A stretch of DNA of 23,959 bases from assembly GCA_943328715.2 (NCBI GenBank), contig CALQBB020000001.1, positions 1-23,959 on the forward strand, read 5' to 3'. The notes beneath the pieces are model-generated. The model ran no database searches. It saw only the letters and a program-made list of their open reading frames with translations, and was not told the DNA's origin. How positions within the stretch are numbered: the first letter of the stretch is position 1; each line of letters opens with the position of its first letter. Positions 1-9,900 of the stretch are shown here, one piece after another. This DNA comes from Polynucleobacter meluiroseus. Lineage in GTDB: Bacteria; Bacteroidota; Bacteroidia; Flavobacteriales_D; Crocinitomicaceae. Made by a program: the position numbers and the translations under genes.

Positions 1-2039
1 ACGGCCGCTGTTTGCATTCGTCCCAAAGCAACATAGGAGTTTTTTGCATTATGATTTGGATTCGTAGCGTTACCAAATGTCAAATTTTTGTACATCATGC
101 GTTCTTCATCATGGCTCTCCATATAGCTCACCAAATGAGGAAGGGTCCATGTGCGATTCGAATATATTCCTGAACTTATGTTCGATGTACTTGTGTAACC
201 CATTCCCGCTTCCGCATATGCATGGGTCAGATTACCCCATAACATCATTCCATAATTGGCCAACTGTATTTCTTCCGAGTTATCACACCAATGTTCTAAA
301 ATCACATAAGCATCTGACTTAACCTCCCAAATTTTATCAGCCATTCGTTTCAGTAAATTAATTCGTTCGAGGTTATATCCAGCTGCATTATTCGCAAAAC
401 CTTTTGTATAGTCGAAACGGAATCCATCTACATGGTATTCGTCTAACCAAAATTTGTTGACTTGATCGATGTACATTTGTGTTGCCTGTCTCGTATGATC
501 GAAGTCATAGCCCCAACAATATGGTTCGTGTGGACAAATCGCATTGAACCAAGGATTATTGGCTGCTGGACGATTATTCGCTGCATCCCAATACATATTC
601 ACCATTGGATTTTGTCCGAAGGCGTGATTTAAAACCATGTCAACAATAACGGCAATGCCACGGTTGTGGCAACTGTCTACAAATTCTTTGAATTTTTCGG
701 GTGTCCCGTAATATTTATCTAGTGCTTTGTGAAAGGAAGGATTATAACCCCAACTTTCATTGTTCTCGAATTCACCCGGAGGCATTAATTCGATGGTATT
801 GATTCCAAGTTTATCTAAATAAGCAAGTGTATCAATCAATGTTTGATAATTGTGTTTCGCCACAAAATCACGCACCAACAATTCGTAAATAACTAAATCC
901 TTTTTCGCCGGACCTTGGAAACTTGTATTTTGCCAATCGTAAGGAGTAGCCCCTGGTTGAAAAACAGAAACAAATCCCGTTGTTTGTCCAGTTGGATAAG
1001 GAAGCGGATTGGGATTCGTTAGTGCATTGATGTTACCATCGTTATTTGGATCTAAAATCAGACTACTCAATGGATCTGCAAATTTCATGGTGCCATCGAT
1101 AAAATATTGATAGCCATATTTTTGTCCAGCAGTAAGTCCTGTGATTTCCAACCACCATGTCGCATTGTTCGTGGACAAATTCATGTGATAAGCAGCAGTA
1201 GGTGTCCAGTTATTGAAATCACCAATCACATAAATGTGTTGTTTTTGAGGTGCGTATAGTTGAAAAATAACCGTTGTGTCATTGATGTAATTTACACCAT
1301 TTTCTAATCCAGTAATTGTTGGATTGACAATATTCACCGGCGGATTCACCGTGTAATATACACTATCAATAATCGAAGATGTTCCATCGTTTACTTCAAA
1401 TTCCAACAAATGTGTCCCGGCAGAACTTGCTGTGAGCGTATAATTTAAGTTAGTCGAATTTGTAAGGGTAGTCAAGACATTCCCATCCTCTTTCAAATAT
1501 AAGGTCGAAGGAGTATTTGCTTCCGCATTAATCGAGATTTGATCATTTAGGTTGTAAATACTGCCATTATTTGGATGAAAAAACTGTCCGAGTAATCCAG
1601 CATTAGCAGGATATACATTATAAAAAATATCTCCTCCATCTGCTGCACGTCCAACGATGCTCCCGTTTGCTGTTCGAAACACAAAAGCAAGCTTTAGTAC
1701 AGTAGTTGTTGCGAGAGGATAACCGTAAAATTGATCAATGTCGATCGTAATGGTGTGTTTATTATTTCCAATGTTTGTCATTGCTACTTGAGGATCAACT
1801 GTCCCCCAATTTCCCTGCACGTATTGCCAATTCGAAGGCGATGTGCTTGCGCTTGTTATCAATCCTGCATGGGCATAAATTTGAGACTGACCGATCAGCG
1901 CTGCATTTCCTTGAGAGGCGTCATAGGTAATGGTTACCACATCGTTGACTGTTGGAAAAGCTGGGGAAACGTCTAAAACTTGAGCGATGAGCATCGAGCA
2001 AAAAGCACTAGCGAATAGTGTGAGGAAAATCTTTTTCAT
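1..2039 (-). CDS. secreted GH13 alpha-amylase-family glycoside hydrolase, 3' end beyond the left edge
   Basis: The open frame starts at ATG 2037-2039 and stays open for 679 codons to the left edge, so the C-terminus is missing. Residues 1-20 form a signal peptide ending in LIAQ. Next come a Bacteroidota-type Ig-like/starch-binding region (about 21-150), a second Ig-like region (about 150-235) and a CBM48-like E-set domain around GDFNNW (273-278). The TIM-barrel follows. All four classic GH13 regions are visible: DMVLNH (467-472), GFRFDYTKG with the nucleophile D543, ILEHW with the acid/base E582, and ESHDEER with D644. The enzyme should therefore cleave or rearrange alpha-1,4-glucans outside the cytoplasm. 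The lost C-terminus may carry a T9SS sorting domain (inference). It follows a small secreted protein gene by 69 bases that include a terminator, and I see no promoter of its own. Exact specificity (amylase, pullulanase or maltogenic enzyme) cannot be decided. Confidence 0.93.
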   Translation of the reverse strand, partial: MKKIFLTLFASAFCSMLIAQVLDVSPAFPTVNDVVTITYDASQGNAALIGQSQIYAHAGLITSASTSPSNWQYVQGNWGTVDPQVAMTNIGNNKHTITIDIDQFYGYPLATTTVLKLAFVFRTANGSIVGRAADGGDIFYNVYPANAGLLGQFFHPNNGSIYNLNDQISINAEANTPSTLYLKEDGNVLTTLTNSTNLNYTLTASSAGTHLLEFEVNDGTSSIIDSVYYTVNPPVNIVNPTITGLENGVNYINDTTVIFQLYAPQKQHIYVIGDFNNWTPTAAYHMNLSTNNATWWLEITGLTAGQKYGYQYFIDGTMKFADPLSSLILDPNNDGNINALTNPNPLPYPTGQTTGFVSVFQPGATPYDWQNTSFQGPAKKDLVIYELLVRDFVAKHNYQTLIDTLAYLDKLGINTIELMPPGEFENNESWGYNPSFHKALDKYYGTPEKFKEFVDSCHNRGIAVIVDMVLNHAFGQNPMVNMYWDAANNRPAANNPWFNAICPHEPYCWGYDFDHTRQATQMYIDQVNKFWLDEYHVDGFRFDYTKGFANNAAGYNLERINLLKRMADKIWEVKSDAYVILEHWCDNSEEIQLANYGMMLWGNLTHAYAEAGMGYTSTSNISSGIYSNRTWTLPHLVSYMESHDEERMMYKNLTFGNATNPNHNAKNSYVALGRMQTAA

Positions 2040-2055
2040 CCGAAATATTTTAGGT

Positions 2056-2090
2056 AAAAAAAAGCCTAAGTATGTTTCAACTTAGGCTTT
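2056..2090 (-). terminator. intrinsic terminator after the small T9SS protein gene
   Basis: A perfect 10-bp stem (AAAGCCTAAG at 2061-2070 pairs with CTTAGGCTTT at 2081-2090) has a 10-nt loop. On the minus strand a run of T follows (2056-2063 is all A on the plus strand). It lies 18 bases past the stop of the 2109-2843 gene and 21 bases before the amylase start, so it should limit readthrough into the amylase gene. Confidence 0.85.
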
Positions 2091-2108
2091 CAATAAATAA
2101 TTGAAAAA

Positions 2109-2843
2109 TTATTGTTTGATCAATTTTCCAGTAGCAACTTTGTCACCAGCAAACACTTTGTAAATGTAAGATCCAGCAGACAAGTTAGCAGTATTCATTT
2201 CAACATTGTTTGAAGTTGAAACTGCGATTGTTTTCGTAGCAACTTCTTTTCCTGTTAAATCAAATAATGTGATTGTCGCTTCAGATGCATTGTTTACGTC
2301 AAATTTGAAGTTAGCAACTTCTGCAGCTGGGTTTGGAGAAACTGTCAAGTTGTTGATCACGTTTTCAGCAACGTTAGATCCACCACATGCAGTACATGCA
2401 TCCCAAACATAACAAACAGTTCCTGCTGATAACAAGTAGCTACGGTTGATGTTTCCAGAACCATCATCAGTACCACAACCATCAACAGCAATTGTGTTTA
2501 ATGGATCAGTACCTTCATTTGTTCCCCAATCACCGTTCACAAATTTGTACGTTTGTGTCAATTGTGAAGAAGCATCCGGGTAAGTTACATCGATTGACCA
2601 AATGTTGTTTCCTAAGTCTGTCATTGCTGAGTTAGCATCAGACGGAGTCCAGTCAACCATTGGACCTGCTGCAACTGAACCTTGGTTTGTTCCAAAAGTA
2701 CCTCCAACACGGATACCATTAGGGCTCAATGTTGCTCCACCAGCTAAATAACCAGTGATGTCCACTTGGTAAGTTACTGTGAATTGCGCGTAAGAAGCTA
2801 CACTAATAAATGCGGTAGCTAAAAAAGTAAACATTTTTTTCAT
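2109..2843 (-). CDS. small secreted protein with T9SS type A sorting domain
   Basis: A 244-residue protein. Residues 1-20 are a signal peptide ending in SYAQ. Residues about 21-155 form a beta-rich domain with the run YKFVNGDWGTNE and four cysteines (CGTDD, VCYVW, then DACTAC). This pattern is familiar from starch-binding-like or Ig-like modules of secreted flavobacterial proteins. The last ~80 residues are a T9SS type A sorting domain: VSPNPAAE begins it, LFDLTGKEV is mid-domain and GKLIKQ ends it. The protein is therefore exported by Sec, then by T9SS, and anchored or released at the surface. No catalytic motif is visible. With the amylase gene next to it, a role in binding starch or another glucan is a reasonable inference, not a demonstrated function. 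Confidence 0.88.
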   Translation of the reverse strand: MKKMFTFLATAFISVASYAQFTVTYQVDITGYLAGGATLSPNGIRVGGTFGTNQGSVAAGPMVDWTPSDANSAMTDLGNNIWSIDVTYPDASSQLTQTYKFVNGDWGTNEGTDPLNTIAVDGCGTDDGSGNINRSYLLSAGTVCYVWDACTACGGSNVAENVINNLTVSPNPAAEVANFKFDVNNASEATITLFDLTGKEVATKTIAVSTSNNVEMNTANLSAGSYIYKVFAGDKVATGKLIKQ

Positions 2844-2893
2844 AGTTCAATTTTTAAAAGGTTAAAAAATACTTAGTGTCAAAATGACAACTC

Positions 2894-2901
2894 CAAAAAT
2901 A
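2894..2901 (-). promoter_or_regulatory. candidate -7 element for the T9SS protein gene
   Basis: TATTTTTG on the minus strand fits the Bacteroidota -7 consensus TAnnTTTG, about 50 bases before the ATG at 2843. No good TTTG -33 element is seen upstream. A weak AT-only inverted repeat (2918-2934) lies between it and the ispE stop. Confidence 0.4.
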
Positions 2902-2940
2902 AAAAGAAAAATTGGAATTAAAGAAATTCTTTAAAATTTT

Positions 2941-3759
2941 CTATGATGGATTTTTAAACCGTCCATTGTAGATAAGATGCATAGAATTAAAATTCATTGC
3001 TGCGTCCTCATTTGTGAATAGCCCAAAAACACTAGAGCCAGAGCCAGACATTGCTGCATAAATCGCACCGGATTGATACAGTGCTTCTTTTAATAGTTCA
3101 ATTTCAGGATGCCGTTTAAAAACAGATGTTTCAAAGTCGTTTTTCAGTAACTCTTTCCATTGTTCAATAGGTTTTTGAACGATTTCTTCAATCGCAATAA
3201 CATCCTCACTTACCGAAACTCCATCGTAAGCTTCCTTTGTCCCCACATGTATACCTGGATTCAATAGTACCAAGAAAACATTGAATAAATCAAGTTCTAC
3301 CGTGGAAAGTATCTCTCCTCTACCTTGAGCAATCTGTGGCAAACCCTCCACGAAAAATGGACAATCGCTACCAAGTTCAGAGGCTAGTTGTTTGAGTTTA
3401 TCAAGGGGGAGCTGTAATTGAAAGAGTTGGTTTAATGCTAAAAGTGTATATGTCGCATCAGCTGAACCTCCACCAAGTCCTGCACCAACTGGAATTTGCT
3501 TTCTTAAATGGATGCGAACTGGACCGATTTCACATTCGTTTTGCAGTAACTGATAGGCCTTCTCGCACAAATTAGTACCACCTGCTCCACTGATCTTAAT
3601 TCCCGTTTGAAGAAATTCAAACGAATCCGACTTCGTTACTTCGAGAATATCCGTAAATGGAATTTCCACCATACACGTATCAATATCATGATATCCATCT
3701 TCCCGTTTACGGAGGATGTTTAGTCCAAGGTTTATCTTCGCTGGTGGGTATAAAATCAT
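2941..3759 (-). CDS. ispE: 4-diphosphocytidyl-2-C-methyl-D-erythritol kinase
   Basis: A 272-residue cytosolic GHMP kinase. It phosphorylates CDP-methylerythritol at the 2-hydroxyl in the non-mevalonate (MEP) route to isopentenyl diphosphate. N-terminal PPAKINLGL carries the catalytic-site lysine K8. The glycine-rich ATP-binding motif is PVGAGLGGGSAD (90-101). SDCPFF places the catalytic-type aspartate at D132, and AAMSGSGSSVFGLF near the C-terminus is GHMP motif 3. The length is typical of the family. ATG 3757-3759 gives the expected MxxxPPAKIN start. A TAnnTTTG element ends only 4 bases before this ATG. The gene is divergent from accA, and downstream on the same strand 97 bases separate it from the T9SS protein gene. 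Confidence 0.97.
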   Translation of the reverse strand: MILYPPAKINLGLNILRKREDGYHDIDTCMVEIPFTDILEVTKSDSFEFLQTGIKISGAGGTNLCEKAYQLLQNECEIGPVRIHLRKQIPVGAGLGGGSADATYTLLALNQLFQLQLPLDKLKQLASELGSDCPFFVEGLPQIAQGRGEILSTVELDLFNVFLVLLNPGIHVGTKEAYDGVSVSEDVIAIEEIVQKPIEQWKELLKNDFETSVFKRHPEIELLKEALYQSGAIYAAMSGSGSSVFGLFTNEDAAMNFNSMHLIYNGRFKNPS

Positions 3760-3763
3760 GAAA

Positions 3764-3798
3764 CAAATGTAGTTTTTTCAGTCGAACTTTTCTGCAAA
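3764..3798 (-). promoter_or_regulatory. candidate ispE promoter, giving a leaderless or near-leaderless mRNA
   Basis: TACATTTG (3764-3771, minus strand) matches TAnnTTTG, and TTTG at 3795-3798 lies 23 bases upstream as a possible -33 element, slightly longer than usual spacing. The -7 box is followed directly by TTTC and then the ispE ATG, so the transcript would begin at or next to the start codon. Confidence 0.55.
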
Positions 3799-3832
3799 TA
3801 CTAAATGGAAATGATGGTATCAGAAAATCAAT

Positions 3833-3840
3833 TAACTTTG
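3833..3840 (+). promoter_or_regulatory. candidate -7 element for accA-recG
   Basis: TAACTTTG matches TAnnTTTG exactly and lies 19 bases before the accA ATG at 3860. A convincing -33 TTTG is not visible. It shares the 100-base divergent region with the ispE promoter. Confidence 0.55.
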
Positions 3841-3859
3841 TCTACTCAATTTAGAAATT

Positions 3860-4813
3860 ATGTCTACGTATCTTGACTTTGAAGAACCATTAAAATCCTT
3901 GGAGGAACAAATTGCTCAAACCAAAGAACTTGGTGAATCCACGAATGTGGATATGTCAGAGCAACTTGCTGAGTTAGAACAAGTGTTACAGGAAAAAACA
4001 AAAGAGGTTTTTTCAGGACTCACCCCTTGGCAACGAGTACAACTTTCTAGACACCCAGACAGACCATATACCCTTGCTTATATTGACGCCTTAACGAACG
4101 GACAATTCATCGAATTACATGGTGATCGCAGCGTGAAAGACGACAAAGCCATGGTTGGTGGATTTGGGATGATTGATGGTAAAAGCGTGATGCTCATTGG
4201 ACAACAAAAAGGCATCAATACAAAAATGCGTCAGTACCGTAATTTTGGAATGCCAAATCCAGAGGGATATCGCAAAGCACTTCGACTAATGAAATTAGCC
4301 GAGAAATTTAATAAGCCAATCATTACATTTATTGATACGCCTGGCGCTTTCCCTGGATTAGAAGCGGAGGAACGTGGACAAGGAGAAGCAATTGCTCGAA
4401 ACATCTACGAAATGATGCGCTTGAAAGTCCCTGTGATTTGCATCATCATTGGTGAAGGAGCATCTGGTGGTGCACTTGGAATCGGTGTAGGAGATAAAGT
4501 AGTGATGTTGGAAAATACATGGTATTCGGTGATCTCTCCGGAAAGTTGTTCTTCCATTTTATGGCGTTCATGGAACTTTAAGGAAACTGCCGCAGATGCA
4601 TTGAAATTAACGTCCACAGATATGCGCAAAAATGGCTTGGTTGACGAAGTCATTCCAGAACCGTCCAATGGAGCACATCGCAATCCGGAAGAAATGTTTC
4701 AAGTGGTTAAAGCGAAAATCAAGGACTATATCTCGGAATTAGAGAAACAAGATCCTGATAAACGTGTGGAAGACCGCATTGAGAAATTCTGTCAGATGGG
4801 TGTTTGGAAATAA
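3860..4813 (+). CDS. accA: acetyl-CoA carboxylase carboxyltransferase subunit alpha
   Basis: A 317-residue protein of the crotonase-fold carboxyltransferase family. With AccD it transfers the carboxyl group from biotin on AccB to acetyl-CoA, making malonyl-CoA, the first committed step of fatty-acid synthesis in the cytosol. The N-terminal part has the family's helical region ([12 protein letters not shown]) and then [12 protein letters not shown]. The core has [25 protein letters not shown] and the oxyanion-hole-type [15 protein letters not shown], then the conserved segment [11 protein letters not shown]. The length agrees with bacterial AccA. recG follows on the same strand after 21 bases, so the two are probably co-transcribed. 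accD is not in this window, as is usual in Bacteroidota. Confidence 0.97.
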   Translation: MSTYLDFEEPLKSLEEQIAQTKELGESTNVDMSEQLAELEQVLQEKTKEVFSGLTPWQRVQLSRHPDRPYTLAYIDALTNGQFIELHGDRSVKDDKAMVGGFGMIDGKSVMLIGQQKGINTKMRQYRNFGMPNPEGYRKALRLMKLAEKFNKPIITFIDTPGAFPGLEAEERGQGEAIARNIYEMMRLKVPVICIIIGEGASGGALGIGVGDKVVMLENTWYSVISPESCSSILWRSWNFKETAADALKLTSTDMRKNGLVDEVIPEPSNGAHRNPEEMFQVVKAKIKDYISELEKQDPDKRVEDRIEKFCQMGVWK

Positions 4814-4834
4814 ACACCTCCAAATCTTCTGTTT

Positions 4835-6931
4835 ATGACTGACTTGTTATCCACACCCATAGAATATTTGAAAGGTGTTGGTCCACAACGTGCAGCCACT
4901 TTACAAACAGAATTAGGGATTTTTTCCTTTCGTGATATTCTTAATCACTTTCCTTTTCGTTACCAAGATCGATCCGTATTTCATGAAATAAGGGATATTC
5001 ATTTGGTGGACAACTACCTGCAATTAAAAGGGAAAATCACCTATATTGGAGAAGTTGGAAGTGGCCGTCACCGCAAACTCACTGCGCGTTTTGAAGACAA
5101 TTCTGGAACTGTAGATTTAATTTGGTTTCAGGGAATTCAATGGCTGAAATCAAATTTACGTGTCGGGGAAACCTACTTGCTATTCGGCAAACCGAAGGCA
5201 TACAACCAACAATGGACCATCCCTCATCCCGAATTAACGAAGTGGGGAGAACAATCTACGGAACTTGGTTTACAAGCGATGTATCCTTCAACGGAGAAGT
5301 TGAATGTGAAAGGATTAAATGCAAAAGGAATCGGAAAGATTATTCAAGGACTTCTTCCGCAAATCAAAAATCAGATTCCCGAAGTACTACCAAATTACCT
5401 CACGGAAGAACTGCACCTGATTTCCAAAGAACAATCCTATTTTTCCATTCATGCACCAAAAAACGAAGTCGAATATAAACAAGCACGCTATCGCTTAAAA
5501 TTTGAGGAATTATTCTTTTTACAATTGGAATTATTGCTTCGAAAAGAAATTCGTTCAAAAAAAATGAAGGGATTTGTCTTTTCGGAATTAGGTAACCTTT
5601 TTAATACGTTCTACTCAAAACACCTTCCCTTTGAACTAACGAATGCGCAAAAAAGAGTCTTAAAAGAAATTCGAAAAGACTTTTTGCATGGCGAACACAT
5701 GAATCGACTCTTGCAGGGAGATGTGGGAAGTGGGAAAACGCTTGTTGCCTTATTGACCTTGCTCATGGGAATCGACAATGGATTTCAAGGCGCTCTGATG
5801 GCGCCAACCGAGATTCTCGCTACGCAACATTACGAATCATTGCGTGAATTAGTGGAAGGACTTCCCATCGAAATTGCCTTGCTAACGGGATCAACAAAAA
5901 AAGCAAGAAGAGTTGAAATCCATGAAGGACTTCAAAATGGGTCCATACATTTATTAATTGGCACGCATGCATTATTGGAAGATGTCGTTCAATTTTCCAA
6001 TTTAGGAATTGTTGTCATCGATGAGCAACATCGTTTTGGTGTCGCGCAACGATCTAAAATGTGGGGGAAAAACGCAGTGCCACCGCATGTTTTAATCATG
6101 ACGGCAACACCTATTCCACGAACACTTGCTATGACTTTTTACGGCGACTTGGATGTTTCTATTATTGATGAACTTCCACCTGGAAGAAAACCAATCCAAA
6201 CGATTCATCGAAGAGAGAACCATCGTCCAAAATTATTGCAGTTTATCAAAGAACAAATTTCCCTTGGCAGACAGATCTATATTGTATATCCACTAATTCA
6301 GGAATCTGAAAAATTAGATTTCAAAAACCTACAAGATGGTTATGAATTAATTGCCGATGCCTTTCCCTCTCCTACATACGAAGTGAGTATGGTTCATGGC
6401 AAATTAAAGCCAGCGGAGAAGGATGCGGAGATGCAACGTTTTGTAAAAGCAGAAACTCAAATCATGGTGGCAACTACGGTCATCGAGGTGGGGGTGAATG
6501 TTCCAAATGCATCAGTTATGGTCATTGAGAGTGCAGAGCGATTTGGATTGTCTCAATTGCATCAATTACGCGGACGCGTTGGACGCGGAGCGGAAAAATC
6601 CTATTGTATTTTAATGACAGGAGCTAAACTATCCAAAGAATCCATGAAACGAATGGATACGATGGTCATGACGAATGATGGTTTTCAGATTTCCGAAGTC
6701 GATTTACAATTGCGTGGTCCTGGTGATTTAATGGGGACTCAGCAGAGTGGTGTTTTAAATTTGAAATTGGCCGATTTAGCCAGGGATGGTCAAATCGTTA
6801 GTTTGGCCAGAGAAAAGGCCAGAGAGATTCTAGAAAAGGATCCAGACCTACTATTAGCCGAGAACTTACGCTTAAATCAACGCATGCATCAAGTGTTGAA
6901 ATCTCGTCCAAACTGGGGGCGAATCGCATAA
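4835..6931 (+). CDS. recG: ATP-dependent DNA helicase RecG
   Basis: A 698-residue superfamily 2 helicase that remodels stalled replication forks and Holliday junctions. The N-terminal wedge/OB-fold region occupies about residues 1-170. The helicase core has Walker A GDVGSGKT (about 296-303), motif II as DEQH at 396-399, motif III TATPIPRT, and motif VI QLRGRVGRG, followed by the RecG C-terminal region. Length and motif order are full, with no frameshift. The gene sits 21 bases after accA and ends just before a bidirectional terminator shared with rpoC. Confidence 0.97.
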   Translation: MTDLLSTPIEYLKGVGPQRAATLQTELGIFSFRDILNHFPFRYQDRSVFHEIRDIHLVDNYLQLKGKITYIGEVGSGRHRKLTARFEDNSGTVDLIWFQGIQWLKSNLRVGETYLLFGKPKAYNQQWTIPHPELTKWGEQSTELGLQAMYPSTEKLNVKGLNAKGIGKIIQGLLPQIKNQIPEVLPNYLTEELHLISKEQSYFSIHAPKNEVEYKQARYRLKFEELFFLQLELLLRKEIRSKKMKGFVFSELGNLFNTFYSKHLPFELTNAQKRVLKEIRKDFLHGEHMNRLLQGDVGSGKTLVALLTLLMGIDNGFQGALMAPTEILATQHYESLRELVEGLPIEIALLTGSTKKARRVEIHEGLQNGSIHLLIGTHALLEDVVQFSNLGIVVIDEQHRFGVAQRSKMWGKNAVPPHVLIMTATPIPRTLAMTFYGDLDVSIIDELPPGRKPIQTIHRRENHRPKLLQFIKEQISLGRQIYIVYPLIQESEKLDFKNLQDGYELIADAFPSPTYEVSMVHGKLKPAEKDAEMQRFVKAETQIMVATTVIEVGVNVPNASVMVIESAERFGLSQLHQLRGRVGRGAEKSYCILMTGAKLSKESMKRMDTMVMTNDGFQISEVDLQLRGPGDLMGTQQSGVLNLKLADLARDGQIVSLAREKAREILEKDPDLLLAENLRLNQRMHQVLKSRPNWGRIA

Positions 6932-6967
6932 AAAAAAGGATGATCTTTCGATCATCCTTCTCCTTTT
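6930..6967. terminator. bidirectional terminator between recG and rpoC
   Basis: A perfect 10-bp stem (6936-6945 with 6950-6959) closes a TTTC loop. On the plus strand it is followed by CTCCTTTTTATTTTTTC; on the minus strand by a run of T (6931-6937 is all A on the plus strand). It therefore can end both the accA-recG transcript and the rpoBC transcript, which converge here. Confidence 0.9.
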
Positions 6968-6982
6968 TATTTTTTCTTTCGA

Positions 6983-9900
6983 TTAAGCGTCTTGTAGCAT
7001 TTCATCGTATGCTTCTTGTGAACCAACAATCATTGATTGGTATTCACGTACACCTGTACCAGCTGGGATTAAGTGTCCAACGATAACGTTTTCTTTCAAT
7101 CCTAACAAATGGTCTTCTTTACCTGAAATAGCTGCTTCGTTTAATACTTTCGTTGTCTCCTGGAAGGAAGCCGCAGAAATAAACGATTGTGTTTGAAGTG
7201 ACGCACGTGTGATACCTTGTAACAATGGTGTCGACGTTGCAGGCATAGCCTCCCTCGCTTCTACTAATGTTTTGTCCTCACGTTTCAATTTCGAGTTCTC
7301 ATCTCTTAAACGACGAACTGAAACCAATTGTCCTTTTTTCAATTCCGCTGAATCACCTGCTTCTTTTACGAACATCATTCCGTAAAGTGCATCATTTGCT
7401 TCCATGATATCTGCTTTATGAATGGATTGTCCTTCCAAGAAGCGTGTATCACCAGATTCGATGATTTGTGCTTTCAACATCATTTGACGTACAATTACCT
7501 CAAAGTGTTTATCATTAATCTTCACCCCTTGTAAACGGTATACCTCTTGGATTTCATTTACGATGTACTCTTGTACTTTCGTAGGTCCTTCGATGTTCAA
7601 GATATCGTTTGGTGTGATTGCTCCATCAGATAATGGTTGACCAGCACGAACGAAATCATTTTGTTGTACAAGGATGTGTTTAGAAAGTGGAACTAAGTAT
7701 TTTCTTACTTCGCCCAATTTCGATGTAATGATAATTTCACGGTTACCACGTTTCACATTTCCGAATGCTGCTGTTCCGTCGATTTCAGAAACAACTGCAG
7801 GATTTGAAGGATTTCTTGCCTCGAATAACTCAGTTACACGTGGAAGACCTCCGGTGATATCTCCGGTTTTACCAGCTAAACGAGGAATTTTAACCATGAT
7901 CACACCCGCTTCAATCTTGTCGCCCTCTGTAACAGAGATATGCGCATTAACTGGAATAGAGTATTCTCTTAAAATTTCCTTCGTTTTAGGATCAATGATG
8001 TGAATCGCAGGACTTTTCTTTTTATCACGAGATTCGATAATTACTTTTTCAGTAAATCCTGTTTGCTCATCGACTTCTTCGCGGTACGTGATATTTTCAA
8101 TGATGCCATCAAAGACAACCTTTCCTGAAACTTCAGAAATGATTACCGCATTGTATGGATCCCATTTACAAATAACATCACCTTTCTTAATTTTTGTTTC
8201 ACCAGAAACCATTAATTCAGAACCGTAAGGAACATTTGCTGTCATGACAGTAATTCCTGTTTTCTCGTCAGTAATTTTCAATTCAGCTGAACGTCCAACA
8301 ACGATGATTTGAACATTACCATCTGCGTTTTTACGTTCGATTGTTCTTAACTCATCGATTTCTAATTTACCATTTGCTTTCGCTTTCAAGTCAGAAATAT
8401 CTGCGATGTTCGATGCAGTACCCCCAACGTGGAATGTACGAAGTGTTAACTGTGTACCCGGCTCACCAATTGACTGTGCAGCGACAACACCAACAGCATC
8501 ACCTCTTTGAGCAAGACGGTGATTAGCAAGGTTACGTCCATAACATTTTGAACATACACCACGGCGCATTTCACAAGTCAATACTGAGCGAATTTCTACT
8601 TCTTCAATTCCAGCTTTAGAAATCGTGTTAGCGATATCTTCAGAAATTAAATCTCCAGCAGCAATGATTAATTCATCCGTATCCGGTAAATAAACATCAT
8701 GAACAGATGTACGTCCTAAGATACGATCGTATAATGGTTCAACAACTTCATCATTTTTCTTCAATGCTGTAGCAACAATTCCACGAAGTGTTCCACAATC
8801 ATTTGAATTGATTACAACATCTTGAGCAACATCCACCAAACGACGAGTCAGGTAACCCGCATCGGCTGTTTTAAGGGCAGTATCGGCCAAACCTTTACGT
8901 GCACCGTGAGTGGAGATAAAGTACTCAAGGATGGATAATCCTTCTTTAAAGTTGGATAAGATCGGATTCTCGATAATTTCTTGAACGGACGCACCAGATT
9001 TCTGTGGTTTCGCCATCAATCCACGCATACCAGAAAGCTGACGAATCTGTTCTTTAGATCCACGAGCTCCTGAATCGTACATCATGTAAATTGAGTTGAA
9101 TCCTTGACGATCCGTTTTCAATTGATCCATTAATGTAGCTGTCAAACGTGAGTTTGTATGTGTCCAAATATCAATGATTTGGTTGTAACGCTCATTGTTT
9201 GTGATAAGACCCATGTTGTAGTTCATCATGACTTCTTTCACTTCATTTTCAGCCTTACCAACTAAAACTTCTTTTTCTTTCGGGATAATGATATCGTCTA
9301 AGTTGAATGACAACCCACCTCTGAAGGCCATTTCGTAACCAAGTCCTTTGATGTCATCAAGGAATTGAGCAGTACGAGATGTACCACATATTTTCAATAC
9401 CTCACCGATAATATCACGCAACGCTTTTTTAGTCAATACATCGTTGATGTATCCAACTTCTCTTGGAACATTCTCGTTAAACATAACACGTCCACAAGTC
9501 GTTTCAATCAGCATAAGTTCCGGCTCACCGCTTTTACCTAAATCATAAGATTTTACTTTGATACGCGCATGCAAATCAAGTTTTTTCTCATTGTAAGCAA
9601 TGATTACCTCTTTCGGAGAGTAGAAAATTCCATCTTGTCCTTTCACAATGTCACCTTCCACAGAAAGTTTTCCTTTTGTGATGTAGTAAAGACCCAAGAC
9701 CATATCCTGAGAAGGAACGGCAATAGGTGCTCCATTTGCTGGATTCAAGATATTATGTGATGCTAACATCAACATTTGAGCTTCCAAAATTGCAGCATTA
9801 CCTAAAGGTAAGTGAACCGCCATCTGGTCACCATCAAAATCGGCGTTGAAGGCTGTCGTTACCAATGGGTGAAGACGAATTGCTTTTCCTTCGATCAATT

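Noticed and set aside
77..322. Small plus-strand open frames within the amylase gene (also 1731-1976)
   Set aside because: They lie opposite a frame carrying all four GH13 motifs; their Cys/His-rich translations look like chance.
2878..2888. Short inverted repeat GTC-AAAAT-GAC before the T9SS protein gene as an operator
   Set aside because: The arms are very short and AT-rich surroundings make such repeats common by chance.
2918..2934. AT-only inverted repeat after ispE as a terminator
   Set aside because: The 7-bp stem has almost no G-C pairs and only a broken T run follows; too weak to call.
7674..8003. Plus-strand open frames inside rpoC, rpoB and other core genes
   Set aside because: They are antisense shadows of conserved genes, with no recognisable protein features.
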